Below, one piece after another: positions 1-11,300 of a DNA stretch of 64,000 bases (positions are counted from its first letter, which is position 1; each line of letters opens with the position of its first letter). The stretch comes from Prostheceraeus crozeri (Eukaryota > Platyhelminthes > Polycladida > Euryleptidae). Below the pieces are notes generated by a model. That model had not been told where the DNA came from, did not search any database, and saw only the letters and a list, made by a program, of their open reading frames with translations. The position numbers were made by a program, and so were the translations under genes. Location: positions 186,001-250,000 of the forward strand of contig CAJQUW010001818.1 in assembly GCA_907163375.1 (NCBI GenBank), in the 5' to 3' direction.

Positions 1-98
1 TTATTATATCTTGTGATTGAAACTTCATATGATACTGAGTACAAATTTTACTGATATCGATCCTCTGTAAGTAGATATTGATTATTATTGACATTAAA

Positions 99-813
99 TG
101 GGTCGTGCACATATTACGTGATACGAAATGGGGTAGGGGTGGGGGTTCAACCGATATATGACGCGGTATCACATGGGGGCGGGGGGTACACAAACAATAT
201 CACGTGATATTCTATAAGCTGATACTGTTCTTTCAAATAAAATGCATTATCAATTAGAAGTTGTTATTTTGACGAAAATAAATGTTACTGATACCTTGAA
301 GTATCTCGAAGCAAAAATCGATCGAATATTTGGTAAAAACACAAGCGGTTTGAATGCAAAATAACGTCACATGCCTAGCTGAGTGACGTCATATTCAATA
401 ATCAAACGTTTTCTCCCGCTGAAACAATGGGCTTGCATGGCTTTCTGTTGATCAGCTACTGACTTCAGTGAAGTGTCCTTCTCCATTTTTCTGCATAGAC
501 AAAAGATCATCGAATAGACGCGCGCCTATGTCTAGGAATATGTAGTTCACTAATATAAATAAACCAATGTTGAAATGAAATGTTTTATGTGATTGAGACT
601 TGTGTGCAACAGGGAAAGAAGACTCATTTGCCGATCAAATGGTTAATAACAATAATAGACGCTGCAGTCTGCAGGAATAGATCATGGATTTTTTTTGGGA
701 GGGCAGACCAGAATATCACGTGATATGTGAGGGGGTTCTCAGGATATATCACGCCGTATCACAAGGGGGAAAATTTTTTTAAATTTGGTATCGCTTAATA
801 TGTGCACGACCCC
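99..813. mobile_element. Harbinger-like MITE with long terminal inverted repeats
   Basis: Both ends carry GGGTCGTGCACATATTA in opposite orientation (from 100 and ending at 813). The inverted match continues more loosely through GTGATAC and the palindrome around 209-220, which recurs near 715. Possible 3-bp target duplications are AAA at 96-98 and 814-816. No transposase is visible, so it would be non-autonomous. The GGG-type ends suggest PIF/Harbinger, but the duplication is too short to prove it. A CRE-like TGACGTCA lies inside near 384. Confidence 0.55.
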
Positions 814-1365
814 AAAGGTGTACTATATGTATCTTTGTACGCAAGATTACAAACTGTAGGGAAAATAGGATGACCGACACCACAAATGGTGGGCAACATT
901 TAAGGCACTTAATGATACATAATGATTACAGGCATCAATTTAAAGCAATTGTCAATAATGAAGAAGTCAGAGACATGTTCAGAAGACACAAAGATACATG
1001 AAAAAGTGTAAACAACATCGGAACGTCATCAGAGAAGCTGCACGAGTTCAGGTGAACAGCAGATGCCCGAAAGGTTGACTGAAACGCCACTTAGACCTGA
1101 GGAACACGTATTCCATCACCTTGTCAAGGCTAAACGCTGCACATGCGCAAAGTGGTGGACGCTGCTTAGACAATGATTTGACTGCAAATCACGAAAGTGA
1201 TGGACACGGAGCAGAAGAGACGGGAACACACAGAAAATGAAGGACATCCGAGTTGTCAGTGCATGATATCGAGGCACAAAATCAAAATTCTTATCAAAGC
1301 ATTCGATACAGTACTGTATAGAATGAAAATGATGACATGCAACCTGTCAGTGTATTGAGGACATG

Positions 1366-1575
1366 AATTGAATGAATGATGGTATAACGTCACTACTCCC
1401 CCGTAATGTGGGCTTGGACGATGCTGACAATGTCAAGACTTTAATCTGGAGTGTTGTGATCTTTTAGTCCGCATCCTCTTCGTGACGACTTCCAGTGACA
1501 CTTTCGGGGCTCGACCTCTGGACCAGTAGATCGCTAGGCCAAGCACTTAACCACATTGCCACGGAGACCACATGC
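1366..1575 (-). repeat. tRNA-derived SINE
   Basis: Read on the minus strand, the 5' end (about 1573) begins with a tRNA-like head: an A-box-like TGGCAATGTGGTTAAG and, about 40 bases on, a B-box-like GGTCGAGCCCC. This is followed by a non-tRNA body and ends near 1366 in an ATTC-rich tail. The head resembles Ser/Leu tRNAs, but no acceptor stem closes, so it is not a tRNA gene. The tail type suggests mobilisation by a CR1/L2-type LINE, which is inference. Confidence 0.5.
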
Positions 1576-3848
1576 TAATTCTTTATCTACCAAATGTATG
1601 ATGTGCCATTTGTAGCTATTTCTTGTCTTACGGATTTGAGAAACATATTAGATTTCATAGGTCAGGACGAATTTGAGGAAGTAGATGTAGACAAGAAAAT
1701 ATGGTGTTCTTCCTCACACAACCCTTCTTTTGTCTGAAAAACAGGTAGCAATGAAGTAAGAGCAAGAAAAAGATCAACGCGCTCGTTCACTCATTATGTC
1801 AGCTGATTTAGGAGATATCTATTAATAGCGTGTCAAATGAGGTACGAAACCATGACACGTACATCTTCAACCGACATTGTGGAGGAGATTGAATTAGACA
1901 TCGTGATAAGGAAAAAGAAAATCAATACTCTCTTCTCCTTCATGTAGATGATACTGAGCTCGTTAATTTGCTGCCAAATTCTTCCTGCAGTTTGAAAGAT
2001 ATGTGATTTATAGAAAATAACGAAGTCTTCGTAATTCGGTTCATCGTCGCTAAATAATGGAAATAACTCGCGATCGATACGGAGAAATACAAACTTCACT
2101 CACACACAAGTTACAGTAAATGAATAATGCTAGATCTCACATTTTAGGACTAAAGAAGGGAATTAATCAAGAGACAGAAGATAACGGATAATTTTTCCTT
2201 TAAAAGAAGCTGTACGATATCGCAATGTTTCAAGCATCGGACTTATGTTGCATCGCAATCGTACACATCATAAATTGAAGAAATACAGCATGAAATGATA
2301 CCAGAACACTTTAATCACGAAAATTAGCTTTAATTAGCTGGATAATCAGGTAGTATATTTACAAATTAAATTGTATTGCCAGTTGTTAACGGCTCATGTA
2401 CTGCTGTTTTAAGTTCAAAAATTAGTTTGATTTTCTTACGTTCAAAGCATGTTTGTGTGAAGAGAGCTAATGATGGATCACGGTTAGATGTGGTGAGTGA
2501 GACAACTACCATCTTATAAGGATTTGTGGATAATAGGGGGTGTATTGTTGATGGCGCTCGCTTCCTAAATTTGTTGTGAAAGCTCCTACAGGTTAGGGGA
2601 GTGCGCAATTTACCAACGCACGTTTACCAGGTCAGTGGCGTTGGCTCACAGTCCGTGCTGCCATCAAGATATAGTAGGAGGGGGAATTCGAAACTTAGTG
2701 AATTCGTGATGCCGCTTGATTTTAGAAGATTTTCGTTCTTTTGTTCGTATTTTTATACATGCAAAATATATACAATATATTTTCCTTTTGAAACCTTAGT
2801 TTCCAATTCATTATAATTCTAAATGTGTGTATGATAATGATATGCGGTACTTCTATTCTCCCCCCCACATTTTTCAAGTTTTCCAAAATCATCAAATTTC
2901 GCCAAAAGCTAATCACATCGGGTTTAGAATGGACTTCATCTGTCACTGAGTGACACTACAACACGACTGAGAAGTCTTACTTGAACCCTGGGATGAAGGA
3001 TTGGTCCCTTGTATACTCAGTTAGAATACAAGGTACAGCTGTGATAATTAACTTCGTGTGATTGTTGACTTGTTGTCTACAGACAAATGACGAGTAGTTG
3101 CAGGGGTCTCACTCTCCCTTGAATTCCTTGAATGGGCAATTTTCTTCCTTGAATTTCCTTGATTTATATTCTTCCTTGAATTCCTTGAATTTCAAAATTT
3201 AACGACCTACACTTTAGAAGGCTTCCTACCTACACATGATTTTTGCTAAATTTTCTGCTTTTCAATTGCCAGTGTAGTCTCACTATTCTGAGTGATTATA
3301 GAGTTTTGCCAATTCACATCATTATTATGTTATTCACAAAAAGCTCGATCATTCAATTTGGATTTCATGATTGCATGTGTTTATCATTTCAGAATACGTC
3401 GATGACCTACTGAAATTAACGTGTTAGAGACACAGTCAACGAAACCTAGTAAATATTGGCTTACCAGTTAGGAATTAAATACAGATAAACCAGATCAGCA
3501 GTTGTATAGCCTGACGTCTACCAAAATACTAATTCACTTGTCCTTCATGATGGATATGTACACTTGCTTCATCACGAGTGACATACGAATGCAAATCCAT
3601 TGAGACTTCAAGGTACAGGTATGTTACTGGGCAATAATATTTTCGCCTAAGCTGTATAAAAAGCATGCCTATCGTTCTTCGCATCGCATATAAAAATATC
3701 GAAAACCTTGGTCCTCGAAAGTTAGTACATTTGACTTGTTATTTACAGCAACTATGCCAATGGTCTGCATTCGATTCACCCTCGTTTGAAAGTTTGGTAT
3801 CTACATGTAACTGCAACTGAGAGGGACATCATCTTTGGTATTGGCCAG

Positions 3849-4020
3849 TGCTGTAGTCGTAGGGTAACGCGGGATAACGCCGTCATGCCACTGCTTTTAG
3901 ATTTTACACAGCGTTACCCCGCTGCTTACACAGAAAGAAATAGTGAAGCTTTTATTCGTTAACGGTGCTTTAAGAAATTCCAGGCAGCGTTATCCCACTG
4001 ATATATCTAGGACTACAGCA
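3849..4020. mobile_element. Small MITE nested in the hAT
   Basis: This 172-bp unit begins TGCTGTAGTC and ends with its inverse, GACTACAGCA. The inverted match continues inside as GGGATAACGC at about 3870 and its inverse near 3986. No coding capacity. No clear target duplication was found. It supplies the first 26 codons of the open frame that starts at 3943, so that start is an artefact. Confidence 0.45.
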
Positions 4021-4965
4021 GACAATAGAACGAATACATGCATTTCTGCATTTTCCATAATATCTTTATTTTTACATCATTCCAGCATTCAATCAATCAA
4101 TTCATCATTCACCTTTGAAATTTGGAAGCTCAACTCAGTGTGGTATTTTGTAACGGAATATTTCGAACAAATGATCGAAGTGCATGAATTTCTGAAAATT
4201 ATGACGCTCAATAACCATTACAGCCAAATCATTACAGCATGCACATCCTTGAGGCAATATCGCCGTCTAACCGATGACGAAATTCCGAGCACCTCTGTGC
4301 ATGTGCGAGTAGATGCATATTGGACCGCTATATTTTCAATTTTGAAAGAAAAGGGCGACGATACGACTGCTCTTAAAAAACTGATAAAAATGGCATACTC
4401 GCTAGGTCATAGCAATGCGTTTGTCGAACGTGGTTTCTCAACCACTAAGGCTATTTTAAATGATAGACAGAGTTTGAAGTACTCTACGGTTGCGTCCATG
4501 AAGATCGTCAAAGAAGAAATAGCAAGAAGTGGTGGGGCAGAATTCGTCGTTATCACTCACGACTTGCTGGCGCGCTGTCGGAAGGCTCGCTCTGTTTACT
4601 TTGAAGCCTTCAAGATTGAAGAAGAAAAGAAAGAAAAGACGAAAAAGCTTGCTGAAGCCAAACAAAAGGAAAATGAAAAATTACAGAGATATCAAGGTCA
4701 GCTAGTCAGTTGGCAGAATGAAAAGGAAAATCTAGAAGCCTCTATCAGAAAGGAAAAGACAGTGATAAAATATCAAAATGATGCTTCCGAACACGCCATG
4801 AAAGAGAGTTTGCTCAGCACCAAAAGCGAACAGAAAAATAATCTGATCCACGCGGCCCTAGTTGCACAGGCATCGAAAAGAAGTGCGGAACAGTCATTGG
4901 AAAAACTGGTGCAAAACTTGAATGCTCACTGCGAAAAGAAGGCCAAAAGAAGCGAATCATCATAG
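3943..4965 (+). pseudogene. hAT transposase C-terminal fragment with coiled-coil tail
   Basis: The open frame is 340 codons, but the first 26 come from the inserted MITE. The recognisable part is the hAT C-terminal dimerisation region at residues 145-175, with the hallmark SNAFVERGFSTTKAIL. A long charged segment rich in K/E follows (residues 224-300) and is predicted to form a coiled coil. The catalytic core (the RNase H-like D, D and E residues) is missing. hAT transposases are usually about 600-900 residues, so this is a fragment without cleavage activity. An open frame of this length after deletion may reflect recent origin or chance. Confidence 0.7.
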
Positions 4966-6990
4966 GGCTTTTTATTGTTAGACTTCGTATTTGTTATTAT
5001 TGTTGCTGATTGTCCCAATCTCTTGTTCTTGAACAACCAGCATTCTATCGAAGATGTTTTGTTGTTTTATCGTTCTACCAAAGACATTTCGTTGTTGTTT
5101 GTCTGGTTATTGAAGAGACGAAAGACTTCATAGTCTATTTCATTTGAATCAGCATTCTATCAAAGATACTTCATTGTTAATCTCGCTTTACAGATTTATT
5201 CAGATTTTGTATAAAAATATATTGATTTAGATTTCCTTGAATTTTTTCATTTGCTTCCTTGAATTTATGGTTTTTAGGGTGAGATCCCTGCAGTTGTCTA
5301 ATTCTGAAGTGACTGTGCTTTAAACTGTGTTCTACAAGTGAGATAAGAGGAGTTTTACACAATCAACGCTATGCGACGTTAGTGAGACTGATCGTAGGAG
5401 CAAGAGAAGATCGTTGACGACGCAACAGTTCCGGATGTCAACAACAGAAATGTGGGGGAGAATAGAAGTACCGATATGCGATTGAACGAGCGATTTTGAT
5501 CAGTAATTAATCGAAAGACAGGCGAATGTACAAATGTCAGTGGAATGGTATGTATGGTATAGATTTCTAACAAAAACCCAACCCAAAATGGGTTTTTGAC
5601 AACCCTGTTTAACTCTAATAGAAATTCGACCTTAAAACATAGGGGAGTTACCTTTTTGCCTTAGATTATCAAAATGAGCATGCCCTCCTGTCATTTTGTC
5701 AACTACGTTTTTCATTTACTCTCATGTTTATGTCCAGTTGTCACGTATGTTGCATGTGTTGTATGTAAGTTGCTTAGTAATTACTGAAACGTATCGTATT
5801 TCATCAAATAGTAACCAGGAATACTATTGCAAGCTCATTTACGTAACTTGGTTAAGTCTAATAGATCTACTTAAAATCATAGAGTCTAATCGTATTCATG
5901 AAAAAAATCCGGTTCTGATTGTAGCCCATAGACAGCATTTCTGACACAACAATTGATGCTGATTACACAATTTGGACCTATTGTGTACAGGCCTATATAG
6001 ATATTTTAATTTTTCTTTAAAAGTCAAGTTGACGATCAAGGGTGTTGATAGCTTAATTTTCAATATAGAAGGACTTGTGCTGTGTATTGAAATCGAACTT
6101 ATAAATTATTTTTGATCACATCCTATAGGTATGTACATGGATGCATGCTTTTAAAAGAATGTAGCACAACTAAAGCAGGAAGTGCCTACCAATATGCCAA
6201 CGGCATTCATAGCTTTGAAGAGTAGCCGCAGACTCTATTCTGAGAAATATGATAAAAAACTGCGTCATTTAGGTTTATTTTATTTGCGCTGTGATGGTTT
6301 CCCTCATCGCTACAAATCCTGTTGTTTTCATCCAGTCCATCATGCTAGCGGATGTTCGCATGTAACCGGTCGTTGCGCAGTTGGAAGAGAGACAGGTATA
6401 GATAACCTGAGGTCGTATGGTCGAGTACTACCAGCCGCACATCTTTTTGCATGGTACGAGTAGTTTGATCTATCGTCTATCTCATTTCATCTATTATACC
6501 ATGATTTAAAAGTTGTTCAGGTGATATTGTCACAGAAGGATGCTTTCAGATGTGAACACTTTGAGCTCTACTTCATTGGCAGCCCGTAGATGGTACGTTT
6601 CATCAAACAAGGGTTCATCAGTGCGTCTTTGAATAGCTCAAACTAGATTATAGAATCTATAGAATGACAGAAAAAGTTGAAGAACCGCAAAACCGGCTAT
6701 TCTGTGTTTTTCATCCTTGCTTTGCCATGCAGTTGCTAATGATGAAAAGATTGCAGAGTGCCTGTTCACCTGGGCACAACTTAAAAAGACGTTTCCAAAC
6801 TTGAGCAATTTAAGCAATGATTTCTATCCTGATAAGTCATTGTAAAACGAAGCAGTTGCTTTGGAGTTAGTGGAATTGCTATGCAAATGAAAGCGGTTTT
6901 GCACGACAGAATACAAGGAGAAGAAAATGCTAAAGCTGAAATGTAATCCATTGTGTGGAAAGTGTTTTCAATAAAGACAAAATTTATATA

Positions 6991-7150
6991 CAGTGGAACC
7001 TCCTATTGCGGACATTCTATACAGCGGACACCTCCGTATTACGGACAGTTAAGCTCAGTCCCGGATAATGTTCGCATCATCACCGGTAACTCCATATTGC
7101 GGACACTAAGGCGCAGTCCCGACGGTGTCCGTAATATGGAGGTTCTACTG
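6991..7150. mobile_element. pogo/Tigger MITE, TA target duplication
   Basis: The left end CAGTGGAACCTCCTATTGCG pairs with the right end, the inverse of CAGTAGAACCTCCATATTACG. TA lies on both sides (6989-6990 and 7151-7152). GCGGACA motifs recur through the 160 bp as subterminal repeats. The CAGTRGAACCTC ends are typical of Tigger/pogo elements (Tc1-mariner superfamily). It is non-autonomous. Confidence 0.8.
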
Positions 7151-7315
7151 TATTTCATTCAACAAATTTTAAAGATATTGGAAATATTTTAGCGCTTATT
7201 ATTGTTGTGAAGACTGTAGAAACCTTTTTTGACTCTCCCAATGTATGAATTGCATTCAAATGTAAGTGAAAAGTATGAGCATAAGAATATTAAGAGGTGT
7301 CAACTTATTTTTCAG

Positions 7316-7432
7316 GTTTGTCGAACCTTGGAATTGCATGCTAGCAGAGAAGAGCCTAACTTAGAAAACTTCGATGATCTCCTATACAGTCTTCTTTGTA
7401 CGTATGGAGAGATTTTGGATGTCCGAAGCGAG
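7316..7432 (+). CDS. Candidate internal exon of an unrecognised gene
   Basis: A good 3' splice site (CTTATTTTTCAG) precedes 7316 and a GT follows at 7433 (CGAG/GTGGCA). The 117 bp between are open in phase 0 at both borders and give 39 residues beginning VCRTLELHASREEPNLENF, acidic and helix-like. No domain is recognised. A Tigger MITE lies 165 bp upstream, so if real the flanking introns carry transposons. It could equally be a chance open frame. Confidence 0.3.
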
Positions 7433-8581
7433 GTGGCATGTATTCTGATCGTATTGTGAGTGCATTTAAACATCTTTTAATCAACTATTTTTTGCTTGCT
7501 GTGTCGGTCAGGTGTTGACTTTCTTGTGATGGCTTTCCCGATGCTGCATGTTATTACATCAATGTATCTAGGTAAAGTTATGTTTTCTCACTTGGAGAGG
7601 TGTGTAAGTACAAACAACTTCAGAGTGCACGAAAATGTAAATATATTAGCAGTGTACTCAGTGTACTCAATAACTCAAAAATCTAGCTAAATGTAATATT
7701 TCCCGAAAGTTAACCCCATTCCATCTTCTATTGGAATGGTAGATGTAGGAAATGGCTTGAATAACCACCTTGATTAACCACCACCAAGTTAGACCTTTCT
7801 GTGTTTGAGCCAGATGGTGGACACCATGTCACCATCCCAAATCTACTCAAGATAATCATCAGACATTTTTCTATCTGACCATGCATTTTTATCCATTACC
7901 ATCGTTTATTCTGAACGATGATATGATATATTTCTGCATTGTCCTTTACTCTTCGAGATGCTTGTATTATTAGTCTGACCGTTCGCTACTCAATGATATC
8001 ATCACTGACTTGGTGTAGATTTGTCCGGTGATTTGATACGTCAGTTGTACATTTAATAAAGAAACGTAATGTATTTACTCACATTACACAGATCCCTCTT
8101 CTTGTGTGACTGAAATTCTGATTGTACATAGGAGAAGTGTGACGAAACATGAATGATAGCTGCGGATTTGTGAGGGAAAATATCAAATTCATGCTACAAA
8201 GGAAGCTAATTTTCAGCAAGTTATTGTCATGTATCATATCAGTAAGAAAATCCTTATTAAATAAAGTGACGTGAGTAAGACATCGGAAACTATGTTGCTT
8301 GAAATGAGTTTTATTTACTTGTGAGAAAATTTGAATAATGCTAATTCTAATTCTAACAATCAATTGTGAAATACAAATATTAATAGAGACAAAGTTTGTA
8401 ATTATAGTTAGAGTACTATTTGGGAGAAAAATCTCCTTTCTTGCTCAGGCTGTTCAAAAGTGGTCTCCTATACATATGGTTATCTCTAGGTCTTCGCCAA
8501 TCGGTCATAAAGTAATGCCGCATTTCCCTCTCTTACTAAAAAAATTCGACAAGAGGACGCTTCTCTGCTCTTAGGTGATAC

Positions 8582-8710
8582 CAGGGATCTCAATTTTACG
8601 TCTTTTCCGTTTTTGTAGAAAATTAGTCTAATGCAAATATTTCAAATTTATGCATTCAATCCCCGGTTTTACCCGATTTTCCATCTTTCTTGTGTGAATT
8701 GCGATCCCTT
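8582..8710. mobile_element. 129-bp hAT-type MITE
   Basis: The left end CAGGGATCTCAATT matches the inverse of the right end, AATTGCGATCCCTT. The flanking 8-mers ggtgatac (8574-8581) and gttggtac (8711-8718) agree at six of eight positions, as expected for an aged hAT duplication. The ends resemble those of the larger hAT at 3101-5290, so a related transposase may have moved it. No coding capacity. Confidence 0.5.
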
Positions 8711-8735
8711 GTTGGTACATGGTTTCCCATGGCTG

Positions 8736-9608
8736 ACTTGTGTTGTAATTGTAATTGTAATTGCGATTACATTTACGTGATTGCAATTACAATTGCTGTA
8801 ATTAATAATTTCAATCAATTATATTTTCTGATGAGAAATTTGCGGTTGTAATCAATTACAATTCTAGCTATGTAATTGAGATGCAATGGTTATTACTTTG
8901 CGGTCAACTCTGCTCATTCGCGCCCAGTTTGAATTGCTTTACTCTCCTCGTCGATAATACGGTAAAAGACTTAGATGTGCACCGTGTGGACGACCACCGG
9001 TAATTTTTTCAGAGATTTGCTACGAAACTTACTGTTAAAATCTAAATTGTGTGCCGGTGTTTCGATATTCAACCCCCCTCTAATTACTGATCATAAAATG
9101 TAAACATGAAAGCTATTATTAGATCATTTCTCCTGGGAAAATGAGAGGCACATAATAGGGTCTTCAAGAGACCTCATTTCTTCAAATCTTCAGTCATCTT
9201 CATTTCAAGAAATATTCAAATCCATTTTATATCTTGGCGGAGATGTAATTGCAAGCCTAACAAAGTCTCTTAGAAGCCACAAGTCTCGATATCTCAGTTT
9301 GAATCCTAGATGTAAGGCGAAAACACTTTGGGGGGTTAAATGGTGGCAGTTAAATATGTATAAATGCTGCAAGCGGTGCCTGTTTTCCGGGGAGCAATTG
9401 TGATTAACCTTTGCATATCCGCCGAGAGAAAGAAATGGTAGGAAAACGTTTAGTGTGATGCCGGAAATTATCTAAAGCCTTTACAAAGGAATTAAAATGT
9501 AATTGAAAGCAGACGGATTAATATGCAATTGTAATCAAATGCAATTTTAAGTTAGTAATTTGTAATGTAATTATAATAAATTACATTTCATCAGTAATTG
9601 CCACAAGT
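8736..9608. mobile_element. Possible hAT-like element rich in TAATTG repeats
   Basis: The left border ACTTGTG and the right border CACAAGT are inverse to each other. Both are followed inward by dense GTAATTG/CAATTAC repeats (8741-8875 and 9490-9600, inverted with respect to each other). The middle is unremarkable and non-coding. No 8-bp duplication is visible, so the borders are uncertain. Confidence 0.35.
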
Positions 9609-9609
9609 T

Positions 9610-10590
9610 TGTCTCCTGGGCAATACAAAGGACAGTATATACTACATTGATAATCTGACTACGTAAGGAAGTCTAGCCTTTCTATACTTCCCTGTTTCTT
9701 TAAGTTGCCGGTGTGATGCACCGGTAACCGAATCCACGAACTCCCTCCGTCCGGTCTGCCTTCTCGCTTCCTTGTATTCCGTAATGTGATTTGCAAGGGC
9801 TTCCATAGCGCATTGACGCTATTCTCGCAGTCCGGGTATATTGACAATCTGAGTAGTGTCACGACCTGTAATTAAGCCTGTTCTTGATTATTTTAAAAGT
9901 TGCATTACTATCAGTACAGAACAACAAATTCCATAAATCTTTTGCACCGTCTGATGTATGGAAAACAATGTTACAGTCAAGTAGATTTTCTTTAAGCAAA
10001 GGTTAAAAGATGGCTTAGAAGTTTGAACACTCGTATGGTGTGTATACATGCATGTGTTTGTGTGTGTGTGCAGACCGAAAATAAAGAAATGGTCATGGAA
10101 TATATGATTGTCCACAATATTGTTTTTCGTATATCAGAGAAAGTTTTTGATTATCATAATTTTTGTCATAACCTGTTGATTTTCAATGAATTAATTTTTG
10201 TATCATGACATTCATAGACATCCCTGATCATTTCTGTCATTCTCTTGCATGACTTCAGGATTAGTCAATTTAACCAGGTTCATTTCACCTCATCATAGAT
10301 AGTCAATTGGCGATTCTTGAACACGATAAAATGATGTGAAAGAAATTTGCAACTCACAAGTGTATTGTTATAGAAAGCAGTGAAAATCCATAGGTGTACG
10401 ACCTCGGGACTTTAACTGAATTCTGTGCGTTTTTATTTCTGGTGAAAATTTCTAGATGATGCTTTAACCATCGCATCCAAGTACAGTCACGAATGTGTAT
10501 GCTACTGTTATGAGCAGCGGACAATCTGCACGATCATGGAGTAGTTGCTGAGACAAAATAATGACGTTTTTATTAGTAATGATTCTTAAT
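9610..10590. other. Non-coding stretch, no gene recognised
   Basis: A moderately GC-rich patch at 9660-9860 (on either strand it looks repeat-like rather than coding) is followed by AT-rich sequence with a short GT-rich run near 10055-10070. No domain, splice pair or transposon end could be supported. Confidence 0.3.
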
Positions 10591-10597
10591 CTCTTAC

Positions 10598-10796
10598 GAG
10601 AGTTTGAAAAATTGCGCATAAGTGTCAGCAGACATTGACTCTTTGTTCAGATCTGACAGACAATTTATTATCATAATTTGGTCGCCATAAACGCGATGTG
10701 CACGTGCTGCACATGATCGAAATTCGACAAGACTTTCACAATAATTCTTCCAGACTTCCGCTTGGCATTGTGAAAGCATCGGATCAGGGTTGTGAT
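10598..10796 (-). CDS. Candidate internal exon encoding a helical, cysteine-bearing segment
   Basis: On the minus strand an acceptor (TTCTCATTAATAG) precedes 10796 and a strong donor (CTC/GTAAGA) follows 10598. The 199 bp are open with border phases that fit (2 + 65 codons + 2). The protein begins HNPDPMLSQCQAEVWKNYC and contains cysteines within a predicted helical stretch. I do not recognise the family. The strong donor and the consistent phase are the main support. The partner exons were not found. Confidence 0.4.
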
Positions 10797-11300
10797 CTAT
10801 TAATGAGAAATCATTATCGAGATATGATCCGGTCGAAGCCATAATTCATTGTGCATACCATCAGTGTAATTAGCAATGTATTTTGCGCCTATGCTTATGA
10901 TGATCGTCACATCAGAAAGTAGCATTATAATCATAAAAACGTGATAATTCCAATACATGTATTTCTGTTTAAAGACATACATGGTATAAAGTAGAAAATT
11001 AGTAAAACATACGTGACTACGAAATGTCTTGCTCCGCTTTGAAATTCAGACTAAAAGGCATTGACCTCATTATGCATCAGCATTGTTTATCAATCTGATC
11101 TAGTCGTTTAAGTCTCGCCATCAACTTGAACATTGCAATCAGGAGGAAGTTGACATGTAGATATGAAGCTAATCATGAACACCTGCGACGATTATGCATT
11201 GACAGCCTGGTTGGACTTTCGATGTTGTGATAAACTTGTTACTTTGTTATGGATGAATTTGCACATTGCACTTATAGTAAAGTCTTGGGTCGTGGACATT

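Larger units (their letters stand above)
3101..5290 (+). mobile_element. hAT transposon (internally deleted) with CAGGGRTCTCAC ends
   Basis: The left end is CAGGGGTCTCAC and the right end is the inverse of CAGGGATCTCAC. Both ends are followed by several TTCCTTGAATT repeats, a subterminal pattern typical of hAT transposase binding. The interior carries a hAT C-terminal coding remnant at 3943-4965. The flanking 8-mers (agtagttg and cagttgtc) are not identical, so the target duplication has decayed or the exact border is off by a base or two. It lies inside the 2846-5472 element and itself contains a small MITE at 3849-4020. Confidence 0.7.
2846..5472. mobile_element. Unassigned TIR element with 7-bp target duplication, host of nested insertions
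   Basis: The ends are inverted copies of GGTACTTCTATTCTCCCCC plus CACATTT (2846 onward, and ending at 5472). They are flanked by identical 7-bp duplications GATATGC at 2839-2845 and 5473-5479. Most of the interior is a younger hAT at 3101-5290, so this element itself is only about 440 bp long. A third terminus of the same family lies at 30254. Its superfamily is not clear from the sequence: P-type elements can give 7-8 bp duplications, but no coding sequence supports that here. Confidence 0.6.

Noticed and set aside
3943-4020. ATG at 3943 as a true transposase start
   Set aside because: The first 26 codons belong to an inserted MITE, so the start is a by-product of that insertion.
3110-5270. 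TTCCTTGAATT repeats as a CRISPR-like or satellite array
   Set aside because: They are confined to the two hAT ends and irregularly spaced, which fits subterminal transposase-binding repeats.
6550-6592. A short exon between CAG and GTACGT
   Set aside because: Good-looking borders, but only 43 bp, with no supporting frame or neighbour that can be tied to it.
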